Shown: positions 1 to 9,042, numbered from the stretch's first letter. The stretch: DNA of 64,000 bases from Fimbriimonas sp. (GCA_031292555.1 JARLGV010000130.1:53604-117603); one strand, 5' to 3'. Notes: generated by a model not told the origin, from the letters alone. Numbers and translations: made by a program.

Positions 1-314
1 GTCCACTTATCGGTAAGCGAACCTGGGGCGGGCTCGTCGGCATCAACGGCGGCGTACCCCTGATCGATGGCGGAACGGTGACCTGTCCGGCCTTCAGCAT
101 CTTTGATCCTGATACGAACGAGATCATTGCGGAGAACCATGGCATTGACCCGGACATCGATGTGGACCTCCGCCCCGATCTGGCCGCTCTTGGTCAAGAC
201 CCTCAACTTGAGGAAGCAGTGAAATATCTGCTCGACGAGATCAAGAAGGCTCCAGCACACAAGGAACGAACGCACCTGCCGGTAGTCGGCAAGGACGGTC
301 GGATCAACCCTTAG
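1..314 (+). CDS. Tricorn-like S41 peptidase, C-terminal fragment
   Basis: The window opens inside this gene. Reading from base 3 gives about 103 residues ending at TAG (312-314). The fragment carries the GKRTWGG-x-VGI stretch, then a 'DGGTVT-PAFSIFD' strand, an 'ENHGIDPDIDV' motif and a 'DPQLEEAVKYLLDEI' helix. This is the typical end of the C-terminal S41 serine protease domain of tricorn homologues, which degrade oligopeptides downstream of larger proteases. The beta-propeller, PDZ and catalytic Ser would lie upstream and are not visible. A GTG at 78 is only an internal codon, because the conserved motif begins before it. A 9-bp stem hairpin follows the stop. Confidence 0.8.
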   Translation, partial: PLIGKRTWGGLVGINGGVPLIDGGTVTCPAFSIFDPDTNEIIAENHGIDPDIDVDLRPDLAALGQDPQLEEAVKYLLDEIKKAPAHKERTHLPVVGKDGRINP

Positions 315-320
315 GAGTGC

Positions 321-342
321 GGGGGTCGGCCATCCGACCCCC
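321..342. terminator. GC-rich hairpin after the tricorn-like gene
   Basis: GGGGGTCGG (321-329) pairs perfectly with CCGACCCCC (334-342) across a 4-nt loop. It starts 6 nt after the protease stop and 33 nt before moaC. There is no U-tract, so it may be a weak or factor-assisted terminator, or simply an mRNA 3'-end stabiliser. Confidence 0.45.
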
Positions 343-374
343 ATCCGGCTATCGGCAACCCGCTAAAATGGGGT

Positions 375-836
375 ATGCCGAAACTTAGCCACGTGAAGGC
401 GGACGGCGCCATTCAAATGGTGGACGTCTCCGGAAAAAGCGCCAGCCGAAGGTTCGCGTGCGTAAAGGGCCTGTTGCGTATTACCGACGCCCACCGCTCG
501 GCCCTTGGTGAATTGCCAAAGGGCGATGCGTTTACCACTGCCCAGGTGGCTGGTATCCAGGGGGGCAAGCGTTGCTCGGAGCTGATACCGCTTTGTCATC
601 CCGTTCCGTTGTCTCATCTCGACGTGTCGCTCAGGCTCGTCGATGAGGGCATCGAGATCACTGGCTCGGCTAGGACCGATGCGGTGACCGGTGTGGAGAT
701 GGAAGCATATACCGCCGTCGTAGTCGCTGGGATAACCCTGATCGATATGTTGAAAGCCGTTGGTCCGGACCTGGTGCTGACCGACGTCCGCCTTGAGGAG
801 AAAACAGGAGGCAAGACCAATTGGCGGCGCGCATAG
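375..836 (+). CDS. moaC: Cyclic pyranopterin monophosphate synthase MoaC
   Basis: MoaC converts the 3',8-cyclo-GTP made by MoaA into cyclic pyranopterin monophosphate, the second step of molybdenum cofactor synthesis in the cytoplasm. The 153-residue length is normal. The family signature KRCSELIPLCHP sits near residues 60-72, TGVEMEA near 105-111, and the C-terminal 'VRLEEKTGGKT' Lys-rich loop is present. The next gene, mogA, starts 16 nt before the moaC stop, so the two are translationally coupled. moaA, moaD and moaE are not in view. Confidence 0.95.
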   Translation: MPKLSHVKADGAIQMVDVSGKSASRRFACVKGLLRITDAHRSALGELPKGDAFTTAQVAGIQGGKRCSELIPLCHPVPLSHLDVSLRLVDEGIEITGSARTDAVTGVEMEAYTAVVVAGITLIDMLKAVGPDLVLTDVRLEEKTGGKTNWRRA

Positions 837-1303
837 GAATTCTTACGGTCAGCGATACTCGCACTCCAGAAACCGATGTCAGCGGGGCCACTGCGCGCGA
901 AACGTTGCACGAACTCGGCTTTCGCGACTTCGAGACCCGCATCGTTCCCGATGAGGTGGACGCCATCCAGTCCGCGATTCTGGAGCTGTGCCATAACTGC
1001 CACGCCGTTTTTACAACGGGGGGTACCGGTTTTGCTCCGCGCGACGTGACGCCGGAGGCCACGGCGCCGCTCCTCGAGAAGCGCGCCGACTCGCTCTGCG
1101 AGTTGATGCGGCTCAAGGGCATGGGGCAGACGTCGTTCAGCCACCTTTCGCGTGGAATCGCAGGAATATGCCGTGGCGCGCTGGTAGTGAACCTGCCTGG
1201 CTCGCCGAAGGCGGTGCTTCAGGGCATACGGGCGATCGCCCCGCTCATAGGGCCCATCATCGAGAACCTCAACGAAGGCCACTGCCCGGTGACCGAGTGC
1301 TGA
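821..1303 (+). CDS. mogA: Molybdopterin adenylyltransferase (MogA/MoaB family)
   Basis: This enzyme adenylates molybdopterin before metal insertion. The 160-residue protein has the Rossmann-like N-terminus 'IGILTVSDTR', the pterin-binding TTGGTGFAPRDVTPEA motif (about residues 66-81) and the 'LVVNLPGSPKAV' motif near the end. The start is TTG at 821, supported by an AGGAGG-type ribosome site at about 806-811; no better start codon fits. It overlaps moaC by 16 nt and its end overlaps the GTG start of tatD, making a three-gene coupled unit. MoaB and MogA cannot be told apart from sequence alone. Confidence 0.9.
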   Translation: MAARIGILTVSDTRTPETDVSGATARETLHELGFRDFETRIVPDEVDAIQSAILELCHNCHAVFTTGGTGFAPRDVTPEATAPLLEKRADSLCELMRLKGMGQTSFSHLSRGIAGICRGALVVNLPGSPKAVLQGIRAIAPLIGPIIENLNEGHCPVTEC

Positions 1304-2058
1304 TCGACACGCATTGTCACATCAACTTCCCCGACAAATTCCCCGACGTTGAGCAGACGATCGCAGACGCTCGATCCGTCGGAGTCGATAGGATGATGGC
1401 GGTCGGATGCGATCCTGAGACCAGCCGTGCTGCCGTCGCGTTGGCCGATCGGTACGCCGAAGTCTACGCGATCGTCGGCTGGCACCCAACCTATACCAAG
1501 GACTACGTGTCCGGATCGTTGGGGGAAATCACAGAGATGCTGAAGCATCCCAAGGTCGTGGCGATGGGCGAAATCGGCCTCGACTTCCATTGGGATTTCT
1601 CCACACCCGAAGAGCAGATGCTTGCACTATCCGAGCAACTCGATCTGGCAGTGCGACTAGATACTCCTCTCGTATTTCATTGTCGAGACGCCTATCCGGC
1701 ACTCTTGGATGTTTTGGAGGCTCGCCCGATCCGTCCTTATCTCTTTCATTGCTTCGCCGGCTCGATCGACGACGCGAAACGGGCGATGGCCCTCGACTGT
1801 TACTTTGGAGTGGACGGCCCGATTTCGTACAAGAACGCGAAGGCGCTGAAAGAGGTGGTCCGTGAGGTTCCGCTTGACCGCTTGGTGATCGAGACTGACA
1901 GCCCTTACATGCCGCCCGAACCGTTTCGTGGCAAGTCGAACCAACCCGCCTATGTCCGCTATGTGAACGCTGCGCTCGCGGACTCTCTTGGAATCGATGT
2001 TGAGGAATGTTCGAGAATTACCACAGAGAACGCGATGCGCTTCTTCCGGATGCTATGA
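1297..2058 (+). CDS. tatD: TatD family metal-dependent DNase
   Basis: This is a 253-residue TIM-barrel metallohydrolase of the TatD/YcfH family (DNase; DNA repair or quality control). The metal ligands are all visible: the N-terminal DTHCH motif, GEIGLDF, the histidines in VFHCRD and LFHCFAG, and the late Asp in ETDSPYMPP. The open frame extends upstream to 1168, but that part lies antisense-free inside mogA and does not resemble the family. GTG at 1297 starts exactly at VLIDTHCH and overlaps the mogA stop, so it is the chosen start. Confidence 0.93.
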   Translation: MLIDTHCHINFPDKFPDVEQTIADARSVGVDRMMAVGCDPETSRAAVALADRYAEVYAIVGWHPTYTKDYVSGSLGEITEMLKHPKVVAMGEIGLDFHWDFSTPEEQMLALSEQLDLAVRLDTPLVFHCRDAYPALLDVLEARPIRPYLFHCFAGSIDDAKRAMALDCYFGVDGPISYKNAKALKEVVREVPLDRLVIETDSPYMPPEPFRGKSNQPAYVRYVNAALADSLGIDVEECSRITTENAMRFFRML

Positions 2059-2071
2059 GGCCTTGTCTGGA

Positions 2072-2488
2072 TCAGCCAGCCGTCGTCGCTCCGGCGCTTC
2101 CACCCTCATCGACCTTCTGAGATCCATCGTCCTGAGTGGGCGGCTGATCTTCGGCAAGAACGTGCTTCTTGTGCCGATGCTTGGGCTTTGTCTCAGGATC
2201 GGCGGCCACAACGCTTGTGGCTTTGTGCGATACCTTCTGAACGCTAATGTCAAGATCGGGTGGCGTCGGCTTCGATTCGGTCTGGTCAGCCGTAGACGGA
2301 TGTCCCACCGGGTCGGACTGTGGGGTTTCCATGGCCGTCGAACTGGGCTGGGCAGATTCCTGTGTCTCAGGCTTTGCCTTTACTTTGCCGATGCGCGGAC
2401 CGATCACGAAGTAGCCGAGCAGGGCGAGCAGGATTGGCAGGATGATCCACTTTCCAATGAGCAAACCTGGGGATTGCTTTCTCGCCAT
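2072..2488 (-). CDS. Small single-pass membrane protein with disordered tail
   Basis: The 138-residue product has one transmembrane helix (about residues 10-28, WIILPILLALLGYFVIG). The rest is a low-complexity tail rich in Pro, Ser, Thr, Glu and Lys, including an HRHKKH cluster. It begins with a short basic stretch (MARKQ), so the tail is probably outside the cytoplasm if the helix acts as an uncleaved signal anchor. I do not recognise a family. It converges on tatD (13 nt apart) and is divergent from the DUF5107 gene, so it is probably transcribed alone. It could be a lineage-specific protein. Confidence 0.55.
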   Translation of the reverse strand: MARKQSPGLLIGKWIILPILLALLGYFVIGPRIGKVKAKPETQESAQPSSTAMETPQSDPVGHPSTADQTESKPTPPDLDISVQKVSHKATSVVAADPETKPKHRHKKHVLAEDQPPTQDDGSQKVDEGGSAGATTAG

Positions 2489-2577
2489 CGATGTATTGTA
2501 GCTTAGGTAACCTCGCCATTGCCCTCAAACGGATTCCTGGAAACGATCCAGATACCAACCGCACATTTTGCACGATC

Positions 2578-4320
2578 ATGCCCCGCTCATCGGCTCTTGC
2601 CTTCGAAGATACGGTCGATATCGAAATCGACTTGGTAGACGCATTCGTCCCTCAGCAGCCATCCCAGTGGAACGGATACCCATTTCCTCGCCTGGCTCGA
2701 ACGTCCCTCCGCGAGAGCCGGGCCTTTCAGGCGATCCTCCTTGAAAACGATTTATTGCGGGCGACTCTCGTACCGGCGCTCGGGGGCCGAGTGCTGAGCC
2801 TTCTCGACAAGCGGACCGGCACCGAAATCCTGAGCGAAGCCAAAGCCCTGACCATGATCGACGACGAACGTCGTGGACTCGGCATCTCCGATGGTCTGCA
2901 GATCGTTCTCGACGGACAGCCGCGACTGAACTCCCTCGGCTCGATGGACTGCCGGCTCGAATCCGGTGATGAGGAAGACGACGAAGCCGTTGTGTGGATC
3001 GCGGAGGCGGTCACCGGAACTGGACTGAGCTTTCACGTCCGCGTGTCAATGCCCAGCGACCGAGCGGAGCTATTGCTAGAAGCCCGGGTGCTCAACCGCT
3101 CGTATCGGCATCTTCCCTACAACGGAGGCGTGTGCGCTCGGCTTGGAGAGGTTGTAGCTACCGGCTCGGCAGTCTATTGCGCAGAGCGCCGTGCCGGCTT
3201 GGGCTTTTTTAGCGAAGCCGCCTTCGAAGGCATCGGATGCGAACAGGGTGTATTCGTCCGGACGCGGTTCGACCGAACGCGCTGGCTTGCACCGCATCAA
3301 GCCGATACCTGGCAGCTTGCAGTCGTTCCCTATTCGGGATTCGAATCCCTGACTAGTGCCGGCCGAGAAGGGGCGATCGACGTATCCGAGGCACGAATAC
3401 GGATTCAGACCACTGAGACCAGACCTGAACACAAACTCCTCCTGCTGACGGACAGTGGGGAAACGCTCGAGGCGAAGGTAGACATCTACGCTGAGCACGC
3501 TCAAGAGTTTCCGTTGAACGGCATTACACCGACAAGCGTGGTGCTACGGCACCCCTCGAAGGCGGACGTTCTAAGGCACGATAGCGCAGACAATGCCATT
3601 GCTTTGGGCAGCACTCGCGCCCTGCGAAGCCAACCGGTAGAACCTGAGCCAATCGAGTTGGATCGGACGAAACCAGAAATCGACCTCAAGCGGGCCACTT
3701 TCGATATCGCCACCCGTCATACGGGCCATCTCCTGCTAGGACAGCGCCATTTGAGAGACAAGCGATTCGAGGAGGCGGCCGAGGCGTTCGAACAGGCGTT
3801 GCTGTACAACGCCGATGACCCATTGGCCTGGTGGGCGAAAGCGGTCGCGCTACGGATGGCCGACATCGACAACCAGGCAGAACTCCTTAACGCCCATTAT
3901 CTTGCGCCCCTGGAGCCGGCTCTGCGGGCCGAGAGTTTCCTTTCTCAACCGGTCAGTTTGGATGCAGAGGGGAGCCCCTTGGTTGCTCCACTTGCCGAGA
4001 ACCCGGGCGAACTTATCGAAGTAGCATGCCTTCTTATCGACTGCGGACTATTCGATCAAGCGAACCGGTGGATCGACGAGGCGCTCCGCCACGCCGACTT
4101 GCCGATGCTGCGCTATCTGATGGCATATTGCTTTCTGCAAGGAACCCGACTCGACGCCGAGGCGTTCGACAACGTTCAGCGTGCGTCCAGGAGCCCGATC
4201 GCTCCGCCGTTTCCCTATCGGGACACCGAATGGACAGCAATCGAAACGCTTTCCAGGAATTTCCCTCAAGATTCGCGGCTCAAGACACTCCTCGACATCG
4301 GCGCTCGGCAACGCCAGTGA
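2578..4320 (+). CDS. DUF5107 domain protein with TPR
   Basis: This is a protein of about 580 residues with a DUF5107-type domain, a beta-sandwich related to galactose-mutarotase-like folds and often found beside glycan degradation genes. Typical strands are visible: 'LLENDLLRATLVPALGGRV' followed by 'LSLLDKRTGTEIL', and later 'WQLAVVPYSGFE'. After about residue 395 a TPR section begins (LLGQRHLRDKRFEEAAEAFEQAL). The open frame begins at 2491, but ATG 2578 removes 29 residues of non-family sequence and is preferred. Other family members have more TPRs. It ends 7 nt from the convergent threonine-synthase-like gene. Substrate unknown. Confidence 0.7.
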   Translation: MPRSSALAFEDTVDIEIDLVDAFVPQQPSQWNGYPFPRLARTSLRESRAFQAILLENDLLRATLVPALGGRVLSLLDKRTGTEILSEAKALTMIDDERRGLGISDGLQIVLDGQPRLNSLGSMDCRLESGDEEDDEAVVWIAEAVTGTGLSFHVRVSMPSDRAELLLEARVLNRSYRHLPYNGGVCARLGEVVATGSAVYCAERRAGLGFFSEAAFEGIGCEQGVFVRTRFDRTRWLAPHQADTWQLAVVPYSGFESLTSAGREGAIDVSEARIRIQTTETRPEHKLLLLTDSGETLEAKVDIYAEHAQEFPLNGITPTSVVLRHPSKADVLRHDSADNAIALGSTRALRSQPVEPEPIELDRTKPEIDLKRATFDIATRHTGHLLLGQRHLRDKRFEEAAEAFEQALLYNADDPLAWWAKAVALRMADIDNQAELLNAHYLAPLEPALRAESFLSQPVSLDAEGSPLVAPLAENPGELIEVACLLIDCGLFDQANRWIDEALRHADLPMLRYLMAYCFLQGTRLDAEAFDNVQRASRSPIAPPFPYRDTEWTAIETLSRNFPQDSRLKTLLDIGARQRQ

Positions 4321-4326
4321 TCGGCT

Positions 4327-5460
4327 TCAGGCGAACGCCTCGAGGTACTTCAAGCCGGAGCCCGTGTTGAAGATCACCACCCGATCTGAGGGCGAAAGAA
4401 AGCCGCTTTCGGCTAATTGCTGCGCCCCCGCCAAAGCGGCTCCCCCTTCCGGCGCAGCAAAGATCCCGGTTCGACGTCCCATCTCCTTTGTCGCGGCTAT
4501 CATCTCCTCGTCGGTAACCGTCACCGCAGTTCCTTTGGACTCGCGAATCAGATCGAGCATCACGAAATCGGCGATCGCCTTCGGAACGCGCAAGCCCGAT
4601 GCCACGGTGTGGGCGTTTGGAAACTCGGCGGCAAACCTCTCTCCGTTCCGATAGGCGGTCACAATCGGTGCGCATCCCTCTGCCTGAACGCTGATCATCT
4701 TGGGTCTCTTCGAGCCTATCCAGCCAAGACGCTCCATCTCGTCGAACGCCTTCCACATACCTACCAGGCCAGTGCCACCGCCAGTTGGGTACACGATGAC
4801 ATCCGGCAATTCCCATTCCATCTGCTCGGCGATTTCGTAACCCATCGTCTTCTTTCCTTCAGCACGATAGGGTTCCTTCAGAGTGCTCAGGTCGAAAACG
4901 GGCTTCAATTGGCTCTCGATGAACTTACGCGATTCCGCTCCGCAGACGTGGATCAGCCCATCCACGAGATATACATGGGCCCCAAGGACCTCACACTCGA
5001 CAATGAACGCGCGAGGCGTGTCGCTAGGCATGAACACGTGCGCTTCCATACCGGCCTTGGCAGCGTAAGCGGCCATCGCGCCGGCCGCGTTTCCGGCACT
5101 GGGAGCGGCGACCCCTTCGATGCCGAGGTGTTTTGCCATCGACACCGCGGCCGACATACCACGAGCCTTGAAACTCGCCGTCGGATTCACGCCTTCGTCC
5201 TTCACATACCAACGCTCTCCGAGACCGGGTGCATGGTGAAGCGGGGTCATCCCCTCTCCCAGTGTGATCGCGGGGCAAGGCGGCATGACCTCTCGGTATC
5301 TCCACATCGACGCTTCGCGATCCTTCAAGGCCGCACGGTCAAGCGTATTCGGCGTCAGATCGTACTGGGCGAGCAGCGGCTTGCCGCACGTACAGGTATT
5401 GATCGGCTTACGCCAGTCGTATTTCTCTCCGCAAAGCGAGCATTGTAGATGGGTCAGCAC
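4327..5460 (-). CDS. thrC: Threonine synthase-like PLP enzyme
   Basis: Threonine synthase turns O-phosphohomoserine into threonine in a PLP-dependent beta/gamma-replacement. The 377-residue protein starts with a zinc ribbon (Cys7, Cys10, Cys23, Cys25), as in the class II long form. Then come the PLP lysine in NPTASFKARG (Lys98), the SAGNAAGA substrate loop and the phosphate-binding TGGGTG. GTG at 5460 places the ribbon at the N-terminus. It is the last of five same-strand genes, 18 nt after the DUF1611 gene. A paralogous lyase or ammonia-lyase role cannot be excluded, because no hom or thrB is nearby. Confidence 0.85.
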   Translation of the reverse strand: MLTHLQCSLCGEKYDWRKPINTCTCGKPLLAQYDLTPNTLDRAALKDREASMWRYREVMPPCPAITLGEGMTPLHHAPGLGERWYVKDEGVNPTASFKARGMSAAVSMAKHLGIEGVAAPSAGNAAGAMAAYAAKAGMEAHVFMPSDTPRAFIVECEVLGAHVYLVDGLIHVCGAESRKFIESQLKPVFDLSTLKEPYRAEGKKTMGYEIAEQMEWELPDVIVYPTGGGTGLVGMWKAFDEMERLGWIGSKRPKMISVQAEGCAPIVTAYRNGERFAAEFPNAHTVASGLRVPKAIADFVMLDLIRESKGTAVTVTDEEMIAATKEMGRRTGIFAAPEGGAALAGAQQLAESGFLSPSDRVVIFNTGSGLKYLEAFA

Positions 5461-5478
5461 CCCTCAAGCATACTGTCC

Positions 5479-6510
5479 CTACAAGAAGAGCCGGTCCAGA
5501 AGCCGATCCGGTCCGTGACGTACGGGATCCACGCATGGCAAACCCAATTCGCTTTCAAGGGCGGCGCATTCATCCAGCGCCACATCGTCCGACTTGACGT
5601 GCGAGGTGTTCAGCGCCACGCCAATCGTGGTTGGGCTCGGAAACAGACCGCAAGCCGACGCAAGATTCTCGTAGAGGCGTATCAGATCTCCAAGCGGGGC
5701 GATTGGAACCTCGGGATGGGTCGTAAGGTGCGTCTGGCCAGCGCGATGACACAGGACCAAGTGAGTAGGCATCGAGCCGCGCATCAACGCCAGCGTGGCC
5801 GTACTCCCCGGATGGTTTAGGCTACCCTGCCCTTCCACGATGACCAACTCGGCATCCTGGCGATTCATCACCTCGCGCTCAATCGCACCGGCAGAAAAGT
5901 CGACGCGTACGGCATCGAGAGGAACTCCCGACCCGGTAATCGTAATTCCAATCTGGCCCGTCGCCACGAATTCGGCATTTTTGCCACGCTCGAGAGCGGT
6001 CCGGTAGATTTCGAGGCCGGCCGTCATCTTTCCGATCGCCATATCGGTTCCCACAAGCAGTAACCGCCGATTAGCGACGCCCGCCGCTGCGCCAGTCCCT
6101 GGTTTGATCCCGGGGGGCTCGATACGGATATCCCAAACCCATTGTCCATCCGGCAACTGGGGATACCTTGGACCGAGGAGGTCGTGGAGGCCGTTGATCA
6201 CCGACATGCCCAGTTCGACGGCACGATCGATCACCGCATACCAAGGCTGCGGGATAAGTCCGCCCGGAGGCGCGATCCCGAGAACAAAAACCTCTGCGCC
6301 CATCTCATGCGCCTTCTCGATCGAAGCGACGATGGGGCACGGCTTGGGGAACGGCCCCTCTGTCATCATATCGAGTCCGGCGGTTTCCGTGTCGATCACG
6401 CAACAGATTGGGTTCGGGGAGTAGCGCAGGACGCCGAATCCCATCTTGCCGCCATAGCCATGCACGGCCCCTTCCATGTAGATCGCGAGCTTCTGGTCCC
6501 TTCTAAGCAT
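5479..6510 (-). CDS. dgcN: DUF1611 protein, DgcN-like N-acyltransferase
   Basis: This 343-residue DUF1611 protein has a Walker-A-like loop, GTDMAIGKMT (about residues 155-164), and the family stretches HPGSTATLALMRG and VIVEGQGSLNHP. In Proteobacteria DgcN acetylates D-glutamate and works with the enolase-superfamily racemase DgcA. Here the gene directly upstream is such an enzyme and overlaps by 8 nt, which supports the same pairing. ATG 6510 was chosen over the longer frame to 6576, because the longer N-terminus lies inside dgcA and is not family-like. The acyl donor and the amino acid remain inferences. Confidence 0.8.
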   Translation of the reverse strand: MLRRDQKLAIYMEGAVHGYGGKMGFGVLRYSPNPICCVIDTETAGLDMMTEGPFPKPCPIVASIEKAHEMGAEVFVLGIAPPGGLIPQPWYAVIDRAVELGMSVINGLHDLLGPRYPQLPDGQWVWDIRIEPPGIKPGTGAAAGVANRRLLLVGTDMAIGKMTAGLEIYRTALERGKNAEFVATGQIGITITGSGVPLDAVRVDFSAGAIEREVMNRQDAELVIVEGQGSLNHPGSTATLALMRGSMPTHLVLCHRAGQTHLTTHPEVPIAPLGDLIRLYENLASACGLFPSPTTIGVALNTSHVKSDDVALDECAALESELGLPCVDPVRHGPDRLLDRLFL

Positions 6511-7537
6511 CGAGCGAGGCTCCGTGTCCAGGTTGGTCAGTCGGAACGATGACGCCGTCGACGATCGGCGCCCCACTCGCCGGGTCGGGGTTCAGGTTCA
6601 GGTGGCTGTCCAAATCGATATGGTCGAAGAGCGCACCGATCGCTGCGCCGGCCGCGATCGCGATGCTTGTCTCGCTCATACATCCGATCATGGTTTGGAG
6701 CCCGAATGCCTTGGCGGTCGCCACGATACGGACCGCCTCAGTAATTCCGCCGCATTTCATCAACTTTAGGTTGATCCCATCGACTCGATCCGCGACCTTT
6801 ACGACGTCGGGCGCAAAACGGATCGACTCGTCGACGAAAATCGGTAGGGGACGGTTCGCGAATACTGTCATTAGCCCTTCTTCTTGCCCCTCTGCTAGCG
6901 GCTGCTCGACATAGTCGACGCCTCGGTCGGCAAGCCAACGGCACATCGCGATCGCCTCGTCAACCGTCCAACCCCCATTTGCATCCACACGCAGCTTTAC
7001 ACCGAATGGCTCGGCTGCTTCCGCTGCTGCCATGAAGTGCGCCTTGTCGTGGTCGCGCCCTTCCGGAGACCCTAGTTTGATCTTGAGGCACTTTGCACCG
7101 GACGAATTCAAGATTGACGGCACGCGTTCGGCGGTGACCTCGGGTGGATTGATTCCGATTGTTACGCTTGTCGGTTCGGTCGGTTTGGGCAGGCCAAGTA
7201 AACGGTAGAGAGGCATGTTTGCCTGCTTGGCGAGGAGATCCCACAAGGCGACGTCAAGAGCCGCCATTGCGGGTGGATCGATCCCCGCCTCGCGCATCCT
7301 CGCGTAGTTCGTATACGGATCGGAGGCGACTCCGACTCGGATGAACGCCTCCAACTGAGCTTGCCCGTGTTCAGCGGTCCAAGCCGATCCGGTCGCCGGA
7401 GAAAGCTCTCCCACGCCGATGTGTGTTCCGTCACCGACGAAAACGAACAGGTTCTCCGAGGAGCTCATTGTCCCTCGACTGATCATCAACGGAAAGAGCT
7501 TCTGAACTTCGACGATCTTGAAATCTACGCGAATCAC
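6503..7537 (-). CDS. dgcA: Enolase-superfamily dipeptide epimerase / DgcA-like racemase
   Basis: This is a 344-residue member of the muconate-lactonizing subgroup. It shows the lysine pair in CLKIKLG, the metal ligands in RVDANGGW, VEQPL and VDESI, and the opposite-face lysine in NLKLMKCGG. Relatives epimerise L-Ala-D/L-Glu or racemise N-acetyl-glutamate (DgcA). The GTG start at 7537 preserves the capping-domain N-terminus. The overlap with the DUF1611 gene favours the N-acyl-glutamate racemase role. Either way it would recycle D-glutamate, possibly from peptidoglycan. Confidence 0.88.
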   Translation of the reverse strand: MIRVDFKIVEVQKLFPLMISRGTMSSSENLFVFVGDGTHIGVGELSPATGSAWTAEHGQAQLEAFIRVGVASDPYTNYARMREAGIDPPAMAALDVALWDLLAKQANMPLYRLLGLPKPTEPTSVTIGINPPEVTAERVPSILNSSGAKCLKIKLGSPEGRDHDKAHFMAAAEAAEPFGVKLRVDANGGWTVDEAIAMCRWLADRGVDYVEQPLAEGQEEGLMTVFANRPLPIFVDESIRFAPDVVKVADRVDGINLKLMKCGGITEAVRIVATAKAFGLQTMIGCMSETSIAIAAGAAIGALFDHIDLDSHLNLNPDPASGAPIVDGVIVPTDQPGHGASLDA

Positions 7538-7565
7538 GGGAAAAGCCTACCTTCCCGCGATCCAG

Positions 7566-8054
7566 CTACAGATGACAGCTGGTCTGTCCGCGCTTCTCTA
7601 GGTACTGTTGATGGTACTCTTCGGCCCGATAGAATGGCTGAGCCGGCACAATCTGCGTCGCGATAGGGCGCTTGAACTTGCCAGCATCGGCAAGAGCCTC
7701 CTTGGATCGTTCGGCTTTCTCTTTCTGTTCGGGCGTGTGGTAGAAAATAACCGTCCGGTACTGGGTTCCGAAGTCGGGGCCCTGCCGATTGACTTGGGTC
7801 GGATCGTGATTTGCCCAGAAGACCTCGAGCAGATCGTTGTAGCCAACGACCGACGGGTCGAAGGTTACTTGAACGACCTCCGCATGGCCGGTCCGGTCGG
7901 TGCAAACGTCTTTGTAGCTGGGGTTCTCGGTTGCCCCGCCCTCATAGCCGACTGCCGTGTCGATGACCCCGCCAATCCCGCGGAAGGTCGCCTCGACTCC
8001 CCAAAAGCAGCCCGCGCCGAATGTCGCCAGTTCAGTGGTTGTTTCGCTTGCCAT
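7566..8054 (-). CDS. msrA: Peptide methionine-(S)-sulfoxide reductase MsrA
   Basis: MsrA repairs oxidised methionine (S-sulfoxide) in proteins. The 162-residue protein carries the catalytic GCFWG motif (Cys16), VGYEGG, TGHAEVV and the 'QYRTVIFYH' strand. A further Cys lies near the C-terminus (TSCHL) and could act as resolving cysteine. It sits 28 nt downstream of the hydrolase gene and 28 nt upstream of dgcA on the same strand. Confidence 0.96.
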   Translation of the reverse strand: MASETTTELATFGAGCFWGVEATFRGIGGVIDTAVGYEGGATENPSYKDVCTDRTGHAEVVQVTFDPSVVGYNDLLEVFWANHDPTQVNRQGPDFGTQYRTVIFYHTPEQKEKAERSKEALADAGKFKRPIATQIVPAQPFYRAEEYHQQYLEKRGQTSCHL

Positions 8055-8082
8055 TGCTATCTATACGTCTCTTGTCGATCGA

Positions 8083-8811
8083 TCATCGGACATGATCGTC
8101 GAGCCAGTCTACGGCATCGCGGGCAACTTTGGCGGCCCTGGTTCCCAACAACGGTCCGACGTGGCTCATACGATCGTATACAAGCAGGTCCGCCCGATAG
8201 GCTTGAGCAACCTGTCGGCTGACCGAGGCCGGTATGTCTTGATCGAGCTCTCCTGCCATGATCAGCACCGGACACTGAGGTGGAGAAACTTCGATTCCGT
8301 CCGCAATCTCGCGAAGCACCGCTCCCGATTCGTCTCTCCAGCGTTCGAACGCGAGCCGAACCGTTGACTCGTCGCTGTCGGGCATCGCCTCTCTCGTCTC
8401 CTCGATAGTTCCTTGTGACCACCGCACGACGTCCGGATAGTCTCCCTTGCTGTTCCATCCGAACCCTGAAGGTGGCACTCCATTTACTAGAATCAGTGCC
8501 GAAGGTTTTAGGGCTTCGGAGACGCTTAGCGCGAGCAGTCCACCCATGCTTGCCCCTACGATCGCCAGCCGGAAGGCAGGTTGGGTGCTGGCCAATGCGA
8601 GTATCTGGCGCCGATACTCTTTAAATCTCGTGGCCGCGATGCCTTCGGCCGCAGGCTGGAGGCTTGGGCTCAAGACGGTCCACCCACGTTCTTCGAAGAC
8701 CGGCAGCCATGCGTTCCACTCCCAACCTCCGCCTCCTGCTCCGTGCAGCAGGAGCGCGATTCTATGCTCTTCTGCGGTTGGGAATAGTTGCTCCATACGC
8801 AGCCCAAGCAT
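8083..8811 (-). CDS. Alpha/beta hydrolase
   Basis: This is an alpha/beta-hydrolase-fold protein with the oxyanion strand ALLLHGAGGGG, the nucleophile elbow GASMGG, a late Asp in GELDQD and the catalytic His in MSHVGP. The frame is open to 8904, but the first 31 residues look non-family. ATG at 8811 (alternatively 8796) puts the first strand at the N-terminus and gives about 242 residues. The esterase, peptidase or thioesterase specificity is unknown. It is the first gene of the five-gene minus-strand run ending in thrC. Confidence 0.8.
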   Translation of the reverse strand: MLGLRMEQLFPTAEEHRIALLLHGAGGGGWEWNAWLPVFEERGWTVLSPSLQPAAEGIAATRFKEYRRQILALASTQPAFRLAIVGASMGGLLALSVSEALKPSALILVNGVPPSGFGWNSKGDYPDVVRWSQGTIEETREAMPDSDESTVRLAFERWRDESGAVLREIADGIEVSPPQCPVLIMAGELDQDIPASVSRQVAQAYRADLLVYDRMSHVGPLLGTRAAKVARDAVDWLDDHVR

Positions 8812-8904
8812 CCCTGGGAATGAGGGCCGAATACAAGCCCGGGCCGGGTGGCCGATGTCATTTCCGACGGCCCTGAGGGCATAGACATTGCATAGTACGC
8901 GCAT

Positions 8905-9042
8905 TCGACAACAAATGGACTAGGCAGAATTAGACCATTTTTCCACAAAATTGCCGACCATCCCGATCATACGAACGTAAGTCCAAGCTCCTATATTTGT
9001 CGTTCGACGTTTTGGTCGTTTCGCATTTCGGACTCATTTGCC
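8905..9042. promoter_or_regulatory. Divergent intergenic region
   Basis: These 138 bases separate the minus-strand hydrolase operon from the first giant repeat gene. The stretch is more A+T-rich than its surroundings, with runs such as CCATTTTTCCAC and CTATATTTGTC. It must hold both promoters, but I cannot assign convincing -35/-10 pairs. Confidence 0.35.

Noticed and set aside
1168..1296. Extended N-terminus of TatD
   Set aside because: The added 43 residues are read out of frame through mogA and are not found in the family.
4417..5448. A 343-codon plus-strand frame opposite the threonine-synthase-like gene
   Set aside because: The minus strand shows the zinc ribbon and PLP lysine; the plus reading has no domain.
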